NCBI RefSeq assembly: GCF_029255285.1 | Contig: NZ_JAPUVI010000107.1 | Span: 24,768-88,767, forward strand | DNA: 64,000 nt | Direction of reading: 5' to 3' | Source: Accumulibacter sp. | Lineage (GTDB): Bacteria > Pseudomonadota > Gammaproteobacteria > Burkholderiales > Rhodocyclaceae | In this document: piece after piece, positions 25,876 to 33,879 of the stretch | How the letters are laid out: every line of letters begins with the position of its first letter | Numbering within the stretch: position 1 is the first letter of the stretch | Program-made: the position numbers and the translations under genes | Notes under the pieces: model-generated | Told to the model about the DNA's origin: nothing | The model's input: the letters and a program-made list of their open reading frames with translations, nothing else | Databases searched by the model: none

Positions 25876-27117
25876 TCAACGGTAGAGCGGCAAGGCGGCG
25901 AGACGGCTTTCGATGTCAGCCATCAACTGCCGGTAGGCGGGGTTGCCGCGACCGCCGTAGCGACGGGTAAACTCGGCTTGCGAAAGATATTCGGGCAATC
26001 CGCCGAGTGGCGGAACGAGGTCGGCGTCGGTCGGCGTGCGCCGCAGCAAGTCCTCTAGACGCGGCGACCCGTCGGCAACCAGTTTCCCGAAACGGGTACC
26101 GGCACGGTCGGCCGCCAGGTCGGCGAACGAAAAGCCGCTGCCATGACGAGAGTCCTCGATCTCCTTGTAAACGCCGATCGCGTTCGCCGCGGGCTCACCT
26201 GCCCACGCCGCCAGTGCGGCCGAAATGGCGAAATGCTGTGCACTGTCGCCGCGGCCCGACAGCATCAGCTTGACGGAGCGTGGCCGTGGCCACTGCCTGG
26301 ATTCGGGCAGCACGGTGGCGAGGTCTTGGCCGGACAGATAGATCGCCAACACCAGCAGGGCCGAACGACGCGCCTGCGGCGACGTTTCACCCGACCGCGC
26401 CAGCAGCGGCCCGAGAATCTCGGGCAGTGGAACCCGAGCGCGCGGCGCGTAATGGTCGACCAGGCCGGCGAAGGCTCGCTGGGCGGCTTCGACATGGCTC
26501 AAATCGTCGGCCGTGAATGCCAGCGAGCGCGCCCGATCGAGAATCTCCGGCGCCCACACGTAGCTCACGCCAACCATCCCCCGTGCCGCGTCGAAGACCA
26601 GTCCGCGAATGCTTTGCCGCGCGAGTTCCCACTCCTGTCCAAAGCCGGCCAAGCTCACCGCCGAGGCCATGAGCAGTTCCGCCAACGCCACGGGAACCGG
26701 CAGCGACCCGAGGCTCGCCGAGGCGACGCGCGGCTCGCCCGACGATTCCCGAAACACCGCGCTCAGGTTCAGGTAATGCGGCCCAGGAATGCCGGGAACG
26801 CGCAGCGACAAGCGGATCTCGGCCGACTCCTCGGCCAATACGAAAGCGCCGCGTCCGTGCAGACGGCGGCTCGCCAGGTGATTGATGCCATCGTCGATCA
26901 AGGCCGCCGGAAGGTCGGCGGTTCGTTCGTCACCGCGCTGCAGTCGGCGCGGATCGTTGCTGGCCAAAAGGCGGCGGGCCTGAGCGATGGAACTGGGGGA
27001 GATTGTCTCGCCGCGGCTGACGCGCGGCGTCGGCTCGAGTGCCGCCAGCAGAAGCATGGCCATCCCGAAAAGCAAGAGCAGCAGGAATGCCGCCAGCCGG
27101 ACCAGGAAACGGATCAC
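25876..27117 (-). CDS. Unrecognised membrane-anchored protein
   Basis: 413 residues from a GTG at 27117, chosen because it places a single hydrophobic segment ('LAAFLLLLLFGMAMLLLAAL') at the very N-terminus. A longer frame to 27258 overlaps ppx with an implausible Arg/Pro-rich stretch. The rest looks periplasmic or extracytoplasmic: 'LPAALIDDGINHLASRRLHGRGAFVL', 'GPHYLNLSAVF' and a C-terminal 'FSFADLAADRAGTRFGKLVADG' region with conserved-looking Asp residues. I do not recognise a family. It starts 95 bp after the ppx stop, on the same strand, so co-transcription with ppx is possible. Confidence 0.72.
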   Translation of the reverse strand: MIRFLVRLAAFLLLLLFGMAMLLLAALEPTPRVSRGETISPSSIAQARRLLASNDPRRLQRGDERTADLPAALIDDGINHLASRRLHGRGAFVLAEESAEIRLSLRVPGIPGPHYLNLSAVFRESSGEPRVASASLGSLPVPVALAELLMASAVSLAGFGQEWELARQSIRGLVFDAARGMVGVSYVWAPEILDRARSLAFTADDLSHVEAAQRAFAGLVDHYAPRARVPLPEILGPLLARSGETSPQARRSALLVLAIYLSGQDLATVLPESRQWPRPRSVKLMLSGRGDSAQHFAISAALAAWAGEPAANAIGVYKEIEDSRHGSGFSFADLAADRAGTRFGKLVADGSPRLEDLLRRTPTDADLVPPLGGLPEYLSQAEFTRRYGGRGNPAYRQLMADIESRLAALPLYR

Positions 27118-27211
27118 GGATGCGTCGCTGTCACGCAACGGCGACCATCCACGTCGCGGAAACGCCGTGAGCTTCCCGTTTGCCGGCCGAAACCGTTGCA
27201 CCTCTCCCCGC

Positions 27212-28735
27212 TCATGCCTGACGCCTGGCGGACAGCGACTCGCCGCTACCGACCTCAAGCGAGAAACCTGCCTTCCTGAGCCGGCGCGCCTCGATCTGAA
27301 GATCGGCGAGCGTCAACGGGTGCTGCTCGAGCCAGCCAGCCGGAAAACCCAATTCGAGTCGTTGCCGGTCAACACGCAGGCTAAGCGCCGGCAACGCCTC
27401 GCCACTGCGGCCGCGATGTAACACTACGGCCAGGCGCAGGAGCACGCACAGGCGCCGCGCCGGACGCGCCCAGCCGCGGGGCAGATGGGCAAAGGCGTCG
27501 GCCGGAAAAGAGCGCCGGTGGCGGCCGACCAGCGCCGACAACAGCCGCTGGTCGTCGCGCGAGTAGCCCGGCAGATCGGAATGTTCGATGACGTAGGCGC
27601 CATGCCGGTGATAGCGGTCGTGCGTCAGCAGAAGGCCGATCTCGTGCAGGCGAGCCGCGCGTTCGAGAACGTTGCGCGTTTCCTGGCCCGTCAACTGCCA
27701 TTTCGCGCGCACCTGCCGCAGCAGGTCGACCGCCGTGCCGCTCACCCGCCCGGCTTGCGCCTCGTCGAGACCGAAGCGGCTGATGACATCGGCTATGGTC
27801 CGGTCGCGCACATCCTCATGGCGAATTCGACCCAGCAGGTCATAGATCAGCCCCTCGCGCAAAGCGCCTTCGGATACCTCGAGTTGCTGCACACCGAGCG
27901 CCTCGCAGATACCATGCAGAACGACGAAACCGCCGGTGAAAACCCTCGCCCGAGCGGGGTCGAGTTGCCAGCGGCTGGCGATCTGCGCCGTGTCGCGCAT
28001 CTCGAGCAGTGCGGCGCGCAAGCGGCGCAAGGCGTCGAGTGTGATTCCCTCGCGACTCCAGCCCTCGCTCACCACAACATCCTGGATCGCCTTGATGGAA
28101 CCCGATGCGCCGGTCACGACTTCCCAGCCGCGCGCCAGATACTCCTCACGCACCGGTTCCAGATTCAACTGAACGAGCAATTCGGCTTCGCGCAAGCGGC
28201 CAGCCGTCACCCGACCGTCACCGAAACAGCCGCGGCTGAGGCTGACACAACCCATGCGCAGACTCGCGAGGTGCAAGGAATCGAACTTCTCGCCGATGAT
28301 CAGTTCGGTGCTGCCGCCGCCGATGTCGACCACCAGACGCTGACCGGAAACATCGCCGACACTGTGCGCAACGCCTAGGTAGATCAGTCGCGCCTCTTCC
28401 TGACCGGCGACGATCTCGACCCGATGCCCGAGAACCTCCTCGGCGCGAGCCACGAATTCGGCGCTGTTGCGCGCCTGCCGCAGGGTGTTGGTACCGACGA
28501 TGCGGACTCGCGCCGCCGGAATATGGCGCAGGCGCTGGCCGAAGCGCGCCAGACAGTCGAGGGCCCGCTGTTGCGACTCGGCGGACAGCCGGTTGCGGCC
28601 ATCGAGACCGGCGGCGAGCTGCACCATTTCGCGCAGCCGGTCGAGAACCTGCACCTGCCCGTTGGCGATCCGGGCAACGATCATGTGAAAGCTGTTCGAA
28701 CCGAGGTCGATCGCCGCTACAAAGTCGGAAGACAA
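27212..28735 (-). CDS. ppx: Exopolyphosphatase (Ppx/GppA family)
   Basis: 507 residues, matching full-length Ppx rather than the short two-domain form. 'AAIDLGSNSFHMIVAR' and 'VVDIGGGSTELIIG' are the two phosphate-binding loops of the actin-like fold. The C-terminal half is an HD-like helical domain ('ERAARLHEIGLLLTHDRYHRHGAYV'). It removes terminal phosphate from polyphosphate, and family members may also hydrolyse pppGpp. With ppk1 at the left edge of the window and relA beside it, the segment covers synthesis and breakdown of both polyphosphate and alarmone. Confidence 0.94.
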   Translation of the reverse strand: MSSDFVAAIDLGSNSFHMIVARIANGQVQVLDRLREMVQLAAGLDGRNRLSAESQQRALDCLARFGQRLRHIPAARVRIVGTNTLRQARNSAEFVARAEEVLGHRVEIVAGQEEARLIYLGVAHSVGDVSGQRLVVDIGGGSTELIIGEKFDSLHLASLRMGCVSLSRGCFGDGRVTAGRLREAELLVQLNLEPVREEYLARGWEVVTGASGSIKAIQDVVVSEGWSREGITLDALRRLRAALLEMRDTAQIASRWQLDPARARVFTGGFVVLHGICEALGVQQLEVSEGALREGLIYDLLGRIRHEDVRDRTIADVISRFGLDEAQAGRVSGTAVDLLRQVRAKWQLTGQETRNVLERAARLHEIGLLLTHDRYHRHGAYVIEHSDLPGYSRDDQRLLSALVGRHRRSFPADAFAHLPRGWARPARRLCVLLRLAVVLHRGRSGEALPALSLRVDRQRLELGFPAGWLEQHPLTLADLQIEARRLRKAGFSLEVGSGESLSARRQA

Positions 28736-29021
28736 GTCGAGACTCCTAGCACTGGTCAGCAGAAAAGCCGATCCCGGCGGATCGCCGGGTCATCCGCAAG
28801 GGCTGGCGCCAGGAGAGAAGTCTCGGCTTCGTCGCGTGGGCCGCCGGCCGGCACCGGTTTGGCGAAGCCGAGCCTCGTCTCCCGGCGCGCAAGACGATAT
28901 CCGATCTCGTCCCGGCATGCCGTGAAATACGGCACGCCACGCAGCTGGCACTGGCCGGCGGCGTAAGGGCAGTATCCCTGCGCCCGGCGCCCGAGTCAAT
29001 TGTTGCCTAAGCGCGTCGCGA

Positions 29022-31031
29022 TCAGAATTCTCCAGGATCGACTTCCAGATGCCAGCGCAGCCGCGCTGGCAAACGAACGCTGTCGAGCTGACTTACCCAA
29101 AGCGCGAGAAACCTCTGCAGAATCCGCCGTGAAGCGGATTCGACAAGCAGTTGCCCGCGTTCCAGACTGGCCCGGCGCGAAAGACGCATCGGCACCGGGT
29201 CGTAGAGCGTCACCTCGGGATGCGCCAGCACCGCCGGAGAAGCGCGCGCCACAACGAGAAAGTTCAAAGCATCGGCCATCTTCGGCGCCTCCGCCCGCAA
29301 CACGGCCTGGTGCGTGTAGGGCGGAAAGCCGGCCCGCTGCCGCTCGCCAAGCTGCGTCATGGCAAAGGTCGGATAGTCGTGGCAAGCCAGAGTGGCGTAC
29401 AGTGGGTGATCGGGAAACTGCGTCTGGATCAAAACCTCGCCGGGCCGCTCGGCACGGCCGGCGCGCCCGGCAACCTGCATCAATTGCGCGAAAAGGCGCT
29501 CGGGGGCGCGCCAATCGGCAGCAAACAAAGCGGCGTCGGGGGCCACGACACCGACCAGCGTGAGTCTTGGAAAATCATGTCCCTTGGCCAACATCTGTGT
29601 GCCGACCAGAATGTCGGCTTCGCCGCCGTGAATCTTCGCGACGAGTGCTTCCCACTGCCGGCGGCTGTTCGCCGAATCCCGATCGACACGCAGTATGCGG
29701 GCCTGGGGAAAGCGTTCCGCGAGCACCGCTTCCAGACGTTGCGTGCCACGGCCGAACGCGCTCACGTCCTGGTTGCCGCAGGTCGGACAGGATTTCGGAA
29801 CGGCGGCCTGAAACCCGCAGTGGTGACAACGCAAGCAACGGTCAAAAAGGTGCAGGACGAGGTTGGCCGCACAGCGATGGCAGCGCGAGATCCAGCCGCA
29901 GGCTAGGCAGGCGAGCACCGGTGCGTAACCGCGCCGATTGAGGAAGAGCAGGCTTTGCTCGGAGCGTGCCAGGCGTTGCTCGATGGCCAGCAGCAGGGCG
30001 CTGGACAGGCCGTCGTGCGGCTTGTCGACACGCGTATCGATGCGCCGCACGACGGGCAGGCGCGCACCGTCGATCGCTCTTTCGTGCAACGACAAGAGGC
30101 GATAGCGCCCGCCGCCGGCACAGTTGGCCCAGCTCTCGAACGACGGAGTCGCCGAACCGAGAACAATCGCGATGCGGCGCTGATGCGCCCGGAAGACGGC
30201 CAGGTCGCGCGCCGAATAGCGCACCCCATCCTGTTGCTTGTACGAAGCGTCGTGCTCTTCGTCGACGATGATCAGACCGAGTTCGGGCAAGGGGGTAAAC
30301 ACGGCCAGCCGCGTCCCGAGGACGATCCGCGCGCTGCCGGTAAGCGCCGCCCGCCAGTTCCGACTGCGCGCCGCCTCGCCGAGTTCGCTGTGCAGACTGA
30401 CCAGCCCGGCAGCCGGAAAACGCGCCGCAACGCGAGCTTCGAGCTGCGGCGTGAGGTTGATCTCGGGGACCAGAAGCAGAATCTGTCGTCCAGCCGCCAG
30501 CGTGGCGTCGACCAGGCGCAGATACACCTCGGTCTTACCGCTACCGGTCACGCCGTGCAGGAGAAAGGCGTGGAAACCGTCGCCGCAAGCCGCTATCGCC
30601 GCCAGCGCCGCGCTCTGTTCCGCCGTCAGATCCGGTGCCGGCTGCACCACGGGATGCGCCGCCGACGGCCGATGCCGGCGCTCCAGCGGCGGAGTGAGCG
30701 AACGCAGGCCGGCCGGAACAGCGGACAACATGACCTGGCCGAGCGGCGCGTGATAGTAGTCGGCGCAGAACTCTGTAAGACGAAGCCAGTCGGCAGGCAG
30801 CGGCGGCAGGTCGCGCAGGACGACCTCGAAGGTTTTGAGCTGCGCAAGCGGAATGACGCTGTCCGCCGCCAGGTCGACGATGATGCCGATCTTCCGGTGC
30901 CGGCCGAACGGCACACGTACTCGACAGCCGATGTCGTCGGTCGACAGGACTCCACCTTCGGGAACTCGATAGTCGAAGAAGCGACGCAGGGGTACATCGA
31001 GCGCAACACGGGCAATCTGCGGCGGAGGCAT
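29022..31031 (-). CDS. priA: Primosomal protein N' (replication restart helicase)
   Basis: 669 residues. The N-terminal 'VPLRRFFDYRVPEG' belongs to the 3'-DNA-end-binding domain. Helicase motifs: Walker A GVTGSGKT (160-167) and DEEH ('LIIVDEEHDASYK'). Eight cysteines from 'CLACGWISRCHRC' to 'CPTCG' form the two zinc sites. The C-terminal 'PPYTHQAVLRAEAP' segment is also conserved. It reloads DnaB at stalled forks. Somewhat shorter than E. coli PriA (732). Its upstream region is shared with DnaA-box-like sites. Confidence 0.96.
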   Translation of the reverse strand: MPPPQIARVALDVPLRRFFDYRVPEGGVLSTDDIGCRVRVPFGRHRKIGIIVDLAADSVIPLAQLKTFEVVLRDLPPLPADWLRLTEFCADYYHAPLGQVMLSAVPAGLRSLTPPLERRHRPSAAHPVVQPAPDLTAEQSAALAAIAACGDGFHAFLLHGVTGSGKTEVYLRLVDATLAAGRQILLLVPEINLTPQLEARVAARFPAAGLVSLHSELGEAARSRNWRAALTGSARIVLGTRLAVFTPLPELGLIIVDEEHDASYKQQDGVRYSARDLAVFRAHQRRIAIVLGSATPSFESWANCAGGGRYRLLSLHERAIDGARLPVVRRIDTRVDKPHDGLSSALLLAIEQRLARSEQSLLFLNRRGYAPVLACLACGWISRCHRCAANLVLHLFDRCLRCHHCGFQAAVPKSCPTCGNQDVSAFGRGTQRLEAVLAERFPQARILRVDRDSANSRRQWEALVAKIHGGEADILVGTQMLAKGHDFPRLTLVGVVAPDAALFAADWRAPERLFAQLMQVAGRAGRAERPGEVLIQTQFPDHPLYATLACHDYPTFAMTQLGERQRAGFPPYTHQAVLRAEAPKMADALNFLVVARASPAVLAHPEVTLYDPVPMRLSRRASLERGQLLVESASRRILQRFLALWVSQLDSVRLPARLRWHLEVDPGEF

Positions 31032-31161
31032 CGGATCGGGAAGGTGATTCGGGGCAAGGAGAAAAGGCGGCAGGTAACTTAGGGGACGAAGCTCGCGCCA
31101 GTTCTGTCAATCCGGCGTAAGGTGCTCAGTAATCAGAGCTTTCGACCCCATGCACAGCTTC

Positions 31162-31170
31162 TGTGGATAA
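31162..31170 (-). promoter_or_regulatory. DnaA box, perfect consensus
   Basis: The minus strand reads TTATCCACA, the strongest form of the DnaA 9-mer. A second match lies 170 bp away. Confidence 0.55.
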
Positions 31171-31339
31171 ATCTGTGAATCGAGGCTCCAACAAGTGCCG
31201 CAAAGGCCCTTCCAGCAAGGGTTTCAGGACATTGCCGGAAAAATAGGCGCCGCACAATGTCCATAAAAATCATCAAGTTATACATACGCCGTTGATTTCC
31301 GGCGAAATTTCCGCGCGCATGAAGAATGCACGGCAATTC

Positions 31340-31348
31340 TGTGAATAA
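31340..31348 (-). promoter_or_regulatory. DnaA box, TTATTCACA
   Basis: The minus strand reads TTATTCACA, which fits TTATNCACA. Same orientation as the box at 31162-31170; a near match (TTATACATA, plus strand) sits between them at 31278-31286. Confidence 0.5.
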
Positions 31349-31368
31349 GTCAACTGGTCAGCGACAAA

Positions 31369-32448
31369 TCATTCACTTCTCTGGCGCAGCATCCGGCTGT
31401 GCTGATGTACAGCGTCTACCAGCGCAGCGACGTTGTCGGGTGGCGTGAACTGCGAGATGCCGTGCCCGAGATTGAAGACGTGTCCGGTGGTCTGCCCCGG
31501 ACCAAAACTGTCGAGGATTTTCCGGGCCTCGGCGGCGACCGTGTCGGGCGAAGCGAACAGCACGGCCGGATCGAGGTTACCCTGCAACGCGACGCGATGA
31601 CCGACTCGCCGGCGCGCTTCACCGATATCGATCGTCCAGTCGACTCCGATCGCGTCGCAACCGCTGTCAGCGATCGCCTCCAGCCACAGACTTCCACCCT
31701 TGGTGAACACGATCGAGGGAACCCGCTCGCCTCCTTTCTCGCGGATCAGCCGGTCGAGGATGCGCTGCATGTAATACAACGAAAACTCCCGGTACGCCAC
31801 CGACGACAGCGAGCCGCCCCAGGAATCGAAAATCATCACCGCCTGCGCGCCGGATTCGATCTGCGCGTTCAGATAAGCGGCAACCGCGTCGGCGGTAACC
31901 GACAGAATGCGATGCAGGAGGTCCGGACGCTCGTAGAGCATCCCCTTGATGCCGCGATAGTCGCTGCTCGCCGCCCCTTCGACCATGTAGCAGGCGAGCG
32001 TGTAGGGGCTGCCCGAGAAGCCGATCAGCGGCACGGAATTGTGCAGCGCACGCCTGATTTCGGCCACCGCGTCCATGACGTAACGCAGGTGATCCCAGGG
32101 GTCTGGCGCGGTCAGATCGCGAATGGCCCATTCCTCGCGCAGCGGACGTTCGAAACGAGGACCCTCGCCGTCGGTGAAATACAGGCCGAGACCCATCGCG
32201 TCGGGAACGGTCAGAATATCGGAGAACAGAATCGCCGCATCGAGATCGTAACGGGCCAGCGGCTGCAGCGTGACTTCACAGGCCAGCGCCGGGTTCTTGC
32301 ACAGTTGAAGAAAACTGCCGGCGCGTTTACGCGTCTCGCAGTACTCGGGCAGATAGCGGCCAGCCTGGCGCATCAGCCACACCGGTGTGTGCTCGTTGGG
32401 CTCCCTGAGCAGGGCGCGCAGAAAACTGTCGTTGCAGGGTCGGGTCAC
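31369..32448 (-). CDS. hemE: Uroporphyrinogen III decarboxylase
   Basis: 359 residues, full length. '[15 protein letters not shown]' is the N-terminal signature with the substrate-binding arginine, '[16 protein letters not shown]' includes the catalytic Asp, and '[16 protein letters not shown]' is the second family signature. It decarboxylates uroporphyrinogen III to coproporphyrinogen III in heme synthesis. It is followed on the minus strand by priA after the 337-bp spacer. Confidence 0.97.
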   Translation of the reverse strand: MTRPCNDSFLRALLREPNEHTPVWLMRQAGRYLPEYCETRKRAGSFLQLCKNPALACEVTLQPLARYDLDAAILFSDILTVPDAMGLGLYFTDGEGPRFERPLREEWAIRDLTAPDPWDHLRYVMDAVAEIRRALHNSVPLIGFSGSPYTLACYMVEGAASSDYRGIKGMLYERPDLLHRILSVTADAVAAYLNAQIESGAQAVMIFDSWGGSLSSVAYREFSLYYMQRILDRLIREKGGERVPSIVFTKGGSLWLEAIADSGCDAIGVDWTIDIGEARRRVGHRVALQGNLDPAVLFASPDTVAAEARKILDSFGPGQTTGHVFNLGHGISQFTPPDNVAALVDAVHQHSRMLRQRSE

Positions 32449-32617
32449 GTTGCACTCCAGCGGCGAGAGGAATACGCCGGAAAGTCCCGATTATCCGCTT
32501 TTCCCCGTCGCTTGCGCGCGCCGGCCGAGCTGGGGAAGCCAAGTACCCTGGCACGGGCGAAGGTTCTTGCGTAGTTGCCACACCAGAACGCTGCCCGCAT
32601 CGAGGAGCCGCGCCGCC

Positions 32618-33094
32618 TTACTCGAGGACGCTCAAAGGCAGCGGCGCCATCTCCTTGTAGAGCAGAGGAAGCGGAGGTTTGCACGCAACGGTGACGATGC
32701 GCGTCCCCGGCGGATAGATCAGGTGGTAGGTCAAAAACATGTGCGCCTCTTCGTGGCCGAGAAGCAGCGCGCGTAGCGCCACATAGCCCGGCTGGCCGAG
32801 AACGCTGACTTCCCGGTAAGTGTGCCGATTGAGTTGGATAGACCGTTGGCCAAGGACGAGCTCCGGCGTCTGCGGGCCGAGCAGCTCGTGCACCAGGAAA
32901 CGCCGCACTTCGGGCAGGAGGATCACGCCGACACAATCCTCGCCCACCAGCCATTCGACCGCCCTTCCCTCGCCGCCTGGGTCTGGGAGATGATCGCCGA
33001 AAGCCTGGCACCAGCGCGGGAAGTAGGCCGCGTAGCGGCGGACGATCCGGTCCACGGGCTGAGCTCGGCGTCGGCTAGCGATCTCGCAAGGCAC
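32618..33094 (-). CDS. Small unknown protein, weak resemblance to chorismate lyase (UbiC/DUF98 fold)
   Basis: 158 residues from a GTG at 33094. 'YREVSVLGQPGYVALRALLLG' loosely resembles the 'REV-L--(G)-P---A-S' strand of chorismate pyruvate-lyases, and 'MAPLPLSVLE' near the end is similar to their tail. The catalytic residues of UbiC cannot be aligned by eye, so the assignment is only a suggestion. It overlaps the CBS-pair gene by 20 bp and is probably the last gene of the DUF1538/P-II/CBS group. Confidence 0.55.
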   Translation of the reverse strand: MPCEIASRRRAQPVDRIVRRYAAYFPRWCQAFGDHLPDPGGEGRAVEWLVGEDCVGVILLPEVRRFLVHELLGPQTPELVLGQRSIQLNRHTYREVSVLGQPGYVALRALLLGHEEAHMFLTYHLIYPPGTRIVTVACKPPLPLLYKEMAPLPLSVLE

Positions 33095-33470
33095 GCTCGA
33101 TCAGGCTGCCGACGACATCGGTATCCGAAACGAAACCCTGCAAGTCGTTGTTGTCGATGACCAGCACATGTTTGACCGAATACTGGATCATCAGTCGCGC
33201 CAGGTAGCGGATGTCGAGGTGCTGGGAAACCTGCAGCACCGGCTTCTGGGCAATGTCGTATACATTGAGCAGGTCGATGTCGCCGTCCTCGGCAATCACT
33301 GACCGCGCGATGTCGCGATAGGCGATCACACCGTAGGCGTCGCCCGAGTGGCGCTTCTCGACGACCAGCGAGCGGACGCCATGCTCTTTCATCATCACCA
33401 GCACCTCGCGCACGGTCGCCAGCGGATCGATGGTGATGACATCCTTCTTCATGATTCCGGCAACCAGCAT
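33075..33470 (-). CDS. CBS-domain pair protein
   Basis: 131 residues consisting of two CBS domains and nothing else. CBS1: 'IMKKDVITIDPLATVREVLVMMKEHGVRSLVV' with 'GVIAYRDIA'. CBS2: 'VLQVSQHLDIRYLARLMIQYSVKHVLVID' with 'GFVSDTDVV'. Stand-alone pairs bind adenine nucleotides (AMP, ATP, SAM, c-di-AMP) and regulate partners. It lies 61 bp after a P-II-like gene, another adenine-nucleotide sensor, which in turn overlaps a DUF1538 membrane protein. This suggests joint energy-state control of transport. Confidence 0.9.
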   Translation of the reverse strand: MLVAGIMKKDVITIDPLATVREVLVMMKEHGVRSLVVEKRHSGDAYGVIAYRDIARSVIAEDGDIDLLNVYDIAQKPVLQVSQHLDIRYLARLMIQYSVKHVLVIDNNDLQGFVSDTDVVGSLIERALRDR

Positions 33471-33531
33471 CGCAGGAACTCCTTCCGTAAATGATTTTTG
33501 TCAGACCCTTGGCGGCGCACCGGCAGGCGGT

Positions 33532-33879
33532 TCACAGATCCTCTTCGACCTCGCGCCGAAAAGCCTGCAACTGCGCCCGACTGATGCCGACGACACTGCC
33601 CAGGGACAGCGAAAAAGCGAGACCGCCTCCCGGTTCGTCAAGCTTCATTTCGACCTTGACCGAACGCAGAATGCGCATCGCCATCTGTTTCTCGACGACG
33701 CACAGCAACACCGATTCCTTGCGCTCGAGACCGAGGCCGAGAAAGGTCTTCCGTTCGTTGTGGCGCAGACCTTTGCCCTTGAGAATCGTCAGGCCCGTCG
33801 CTCCGGCCTGTTTGAGGATACCGACCGCGCGGTTCTCCTCCTCTTCCGGAACGATCAGCACCACAGCAGAAAATCTCAT
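33532..33879 (-). CDS. P-II-like signalling protein
   Basis: 115 residues from the ATG at 33879. The beta-alpha-beta P-II pattern is visible: 'FSAVVLIVPEEEENRAVGILKQAGATGLTILKGKGL', then 'VLLCVVEKQMAMRILRSV'. The long uridylylation T-loop and Tyr51 of GlnB are absent, so it is not a classical nitrogen regulator. P-II-like proteins of this size next to transport proteins (SbtB with SbtA; CPII in Thiomonas cbb loci) regulate bicarbonate uptake by binding adenine nucleotides. It overlaps the DUF1538 gene by 4 bp (ATGA). A longer frame to 34089 is a shadow. Confidence 0.82.
   Translation of the reverse strand: MRFSAVVLIVPEEEENRAVGILKQAGATGLTILKGKGLRHNERKTFLGLGLERKESVLLCVVEKQMAMRILRSVKVEMKLDEPGGGLAFSLSLGSVVGISRAQLQAFRREVEEDL

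Larger units (their letters stand above)
31032..31368. other. 337-bp priA-hemE intergenic region with DnaA-box-like sites
   Basis: This stretch is visibly richer in A/T than its flanks and codes for nothing convincing; a 67-codon frame at 31133-31336 has no motif or coding character. It holds two matches to TTATNCACA (reverse orientation at 31162-31170 and 31340-31348) and one single-mismatch match at 31278-31286. It must also carry the priA promoter. Confidence 0.55.

Noticed and set aside
26143-27279. Plus-strand open frame of 378 codons opposite the unknown gene beside ppx
   Set aside because: Arg/Gln-rich composition typical of antisense frames; the minus-strand frame has a membrane anchor and better coding character.
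31133-31336. Small 67-codon minus-strand frame between priA and hemE
   Set aside because: A/T-rich noncoding context, no ribosome-binding site and no homology I can recognise.
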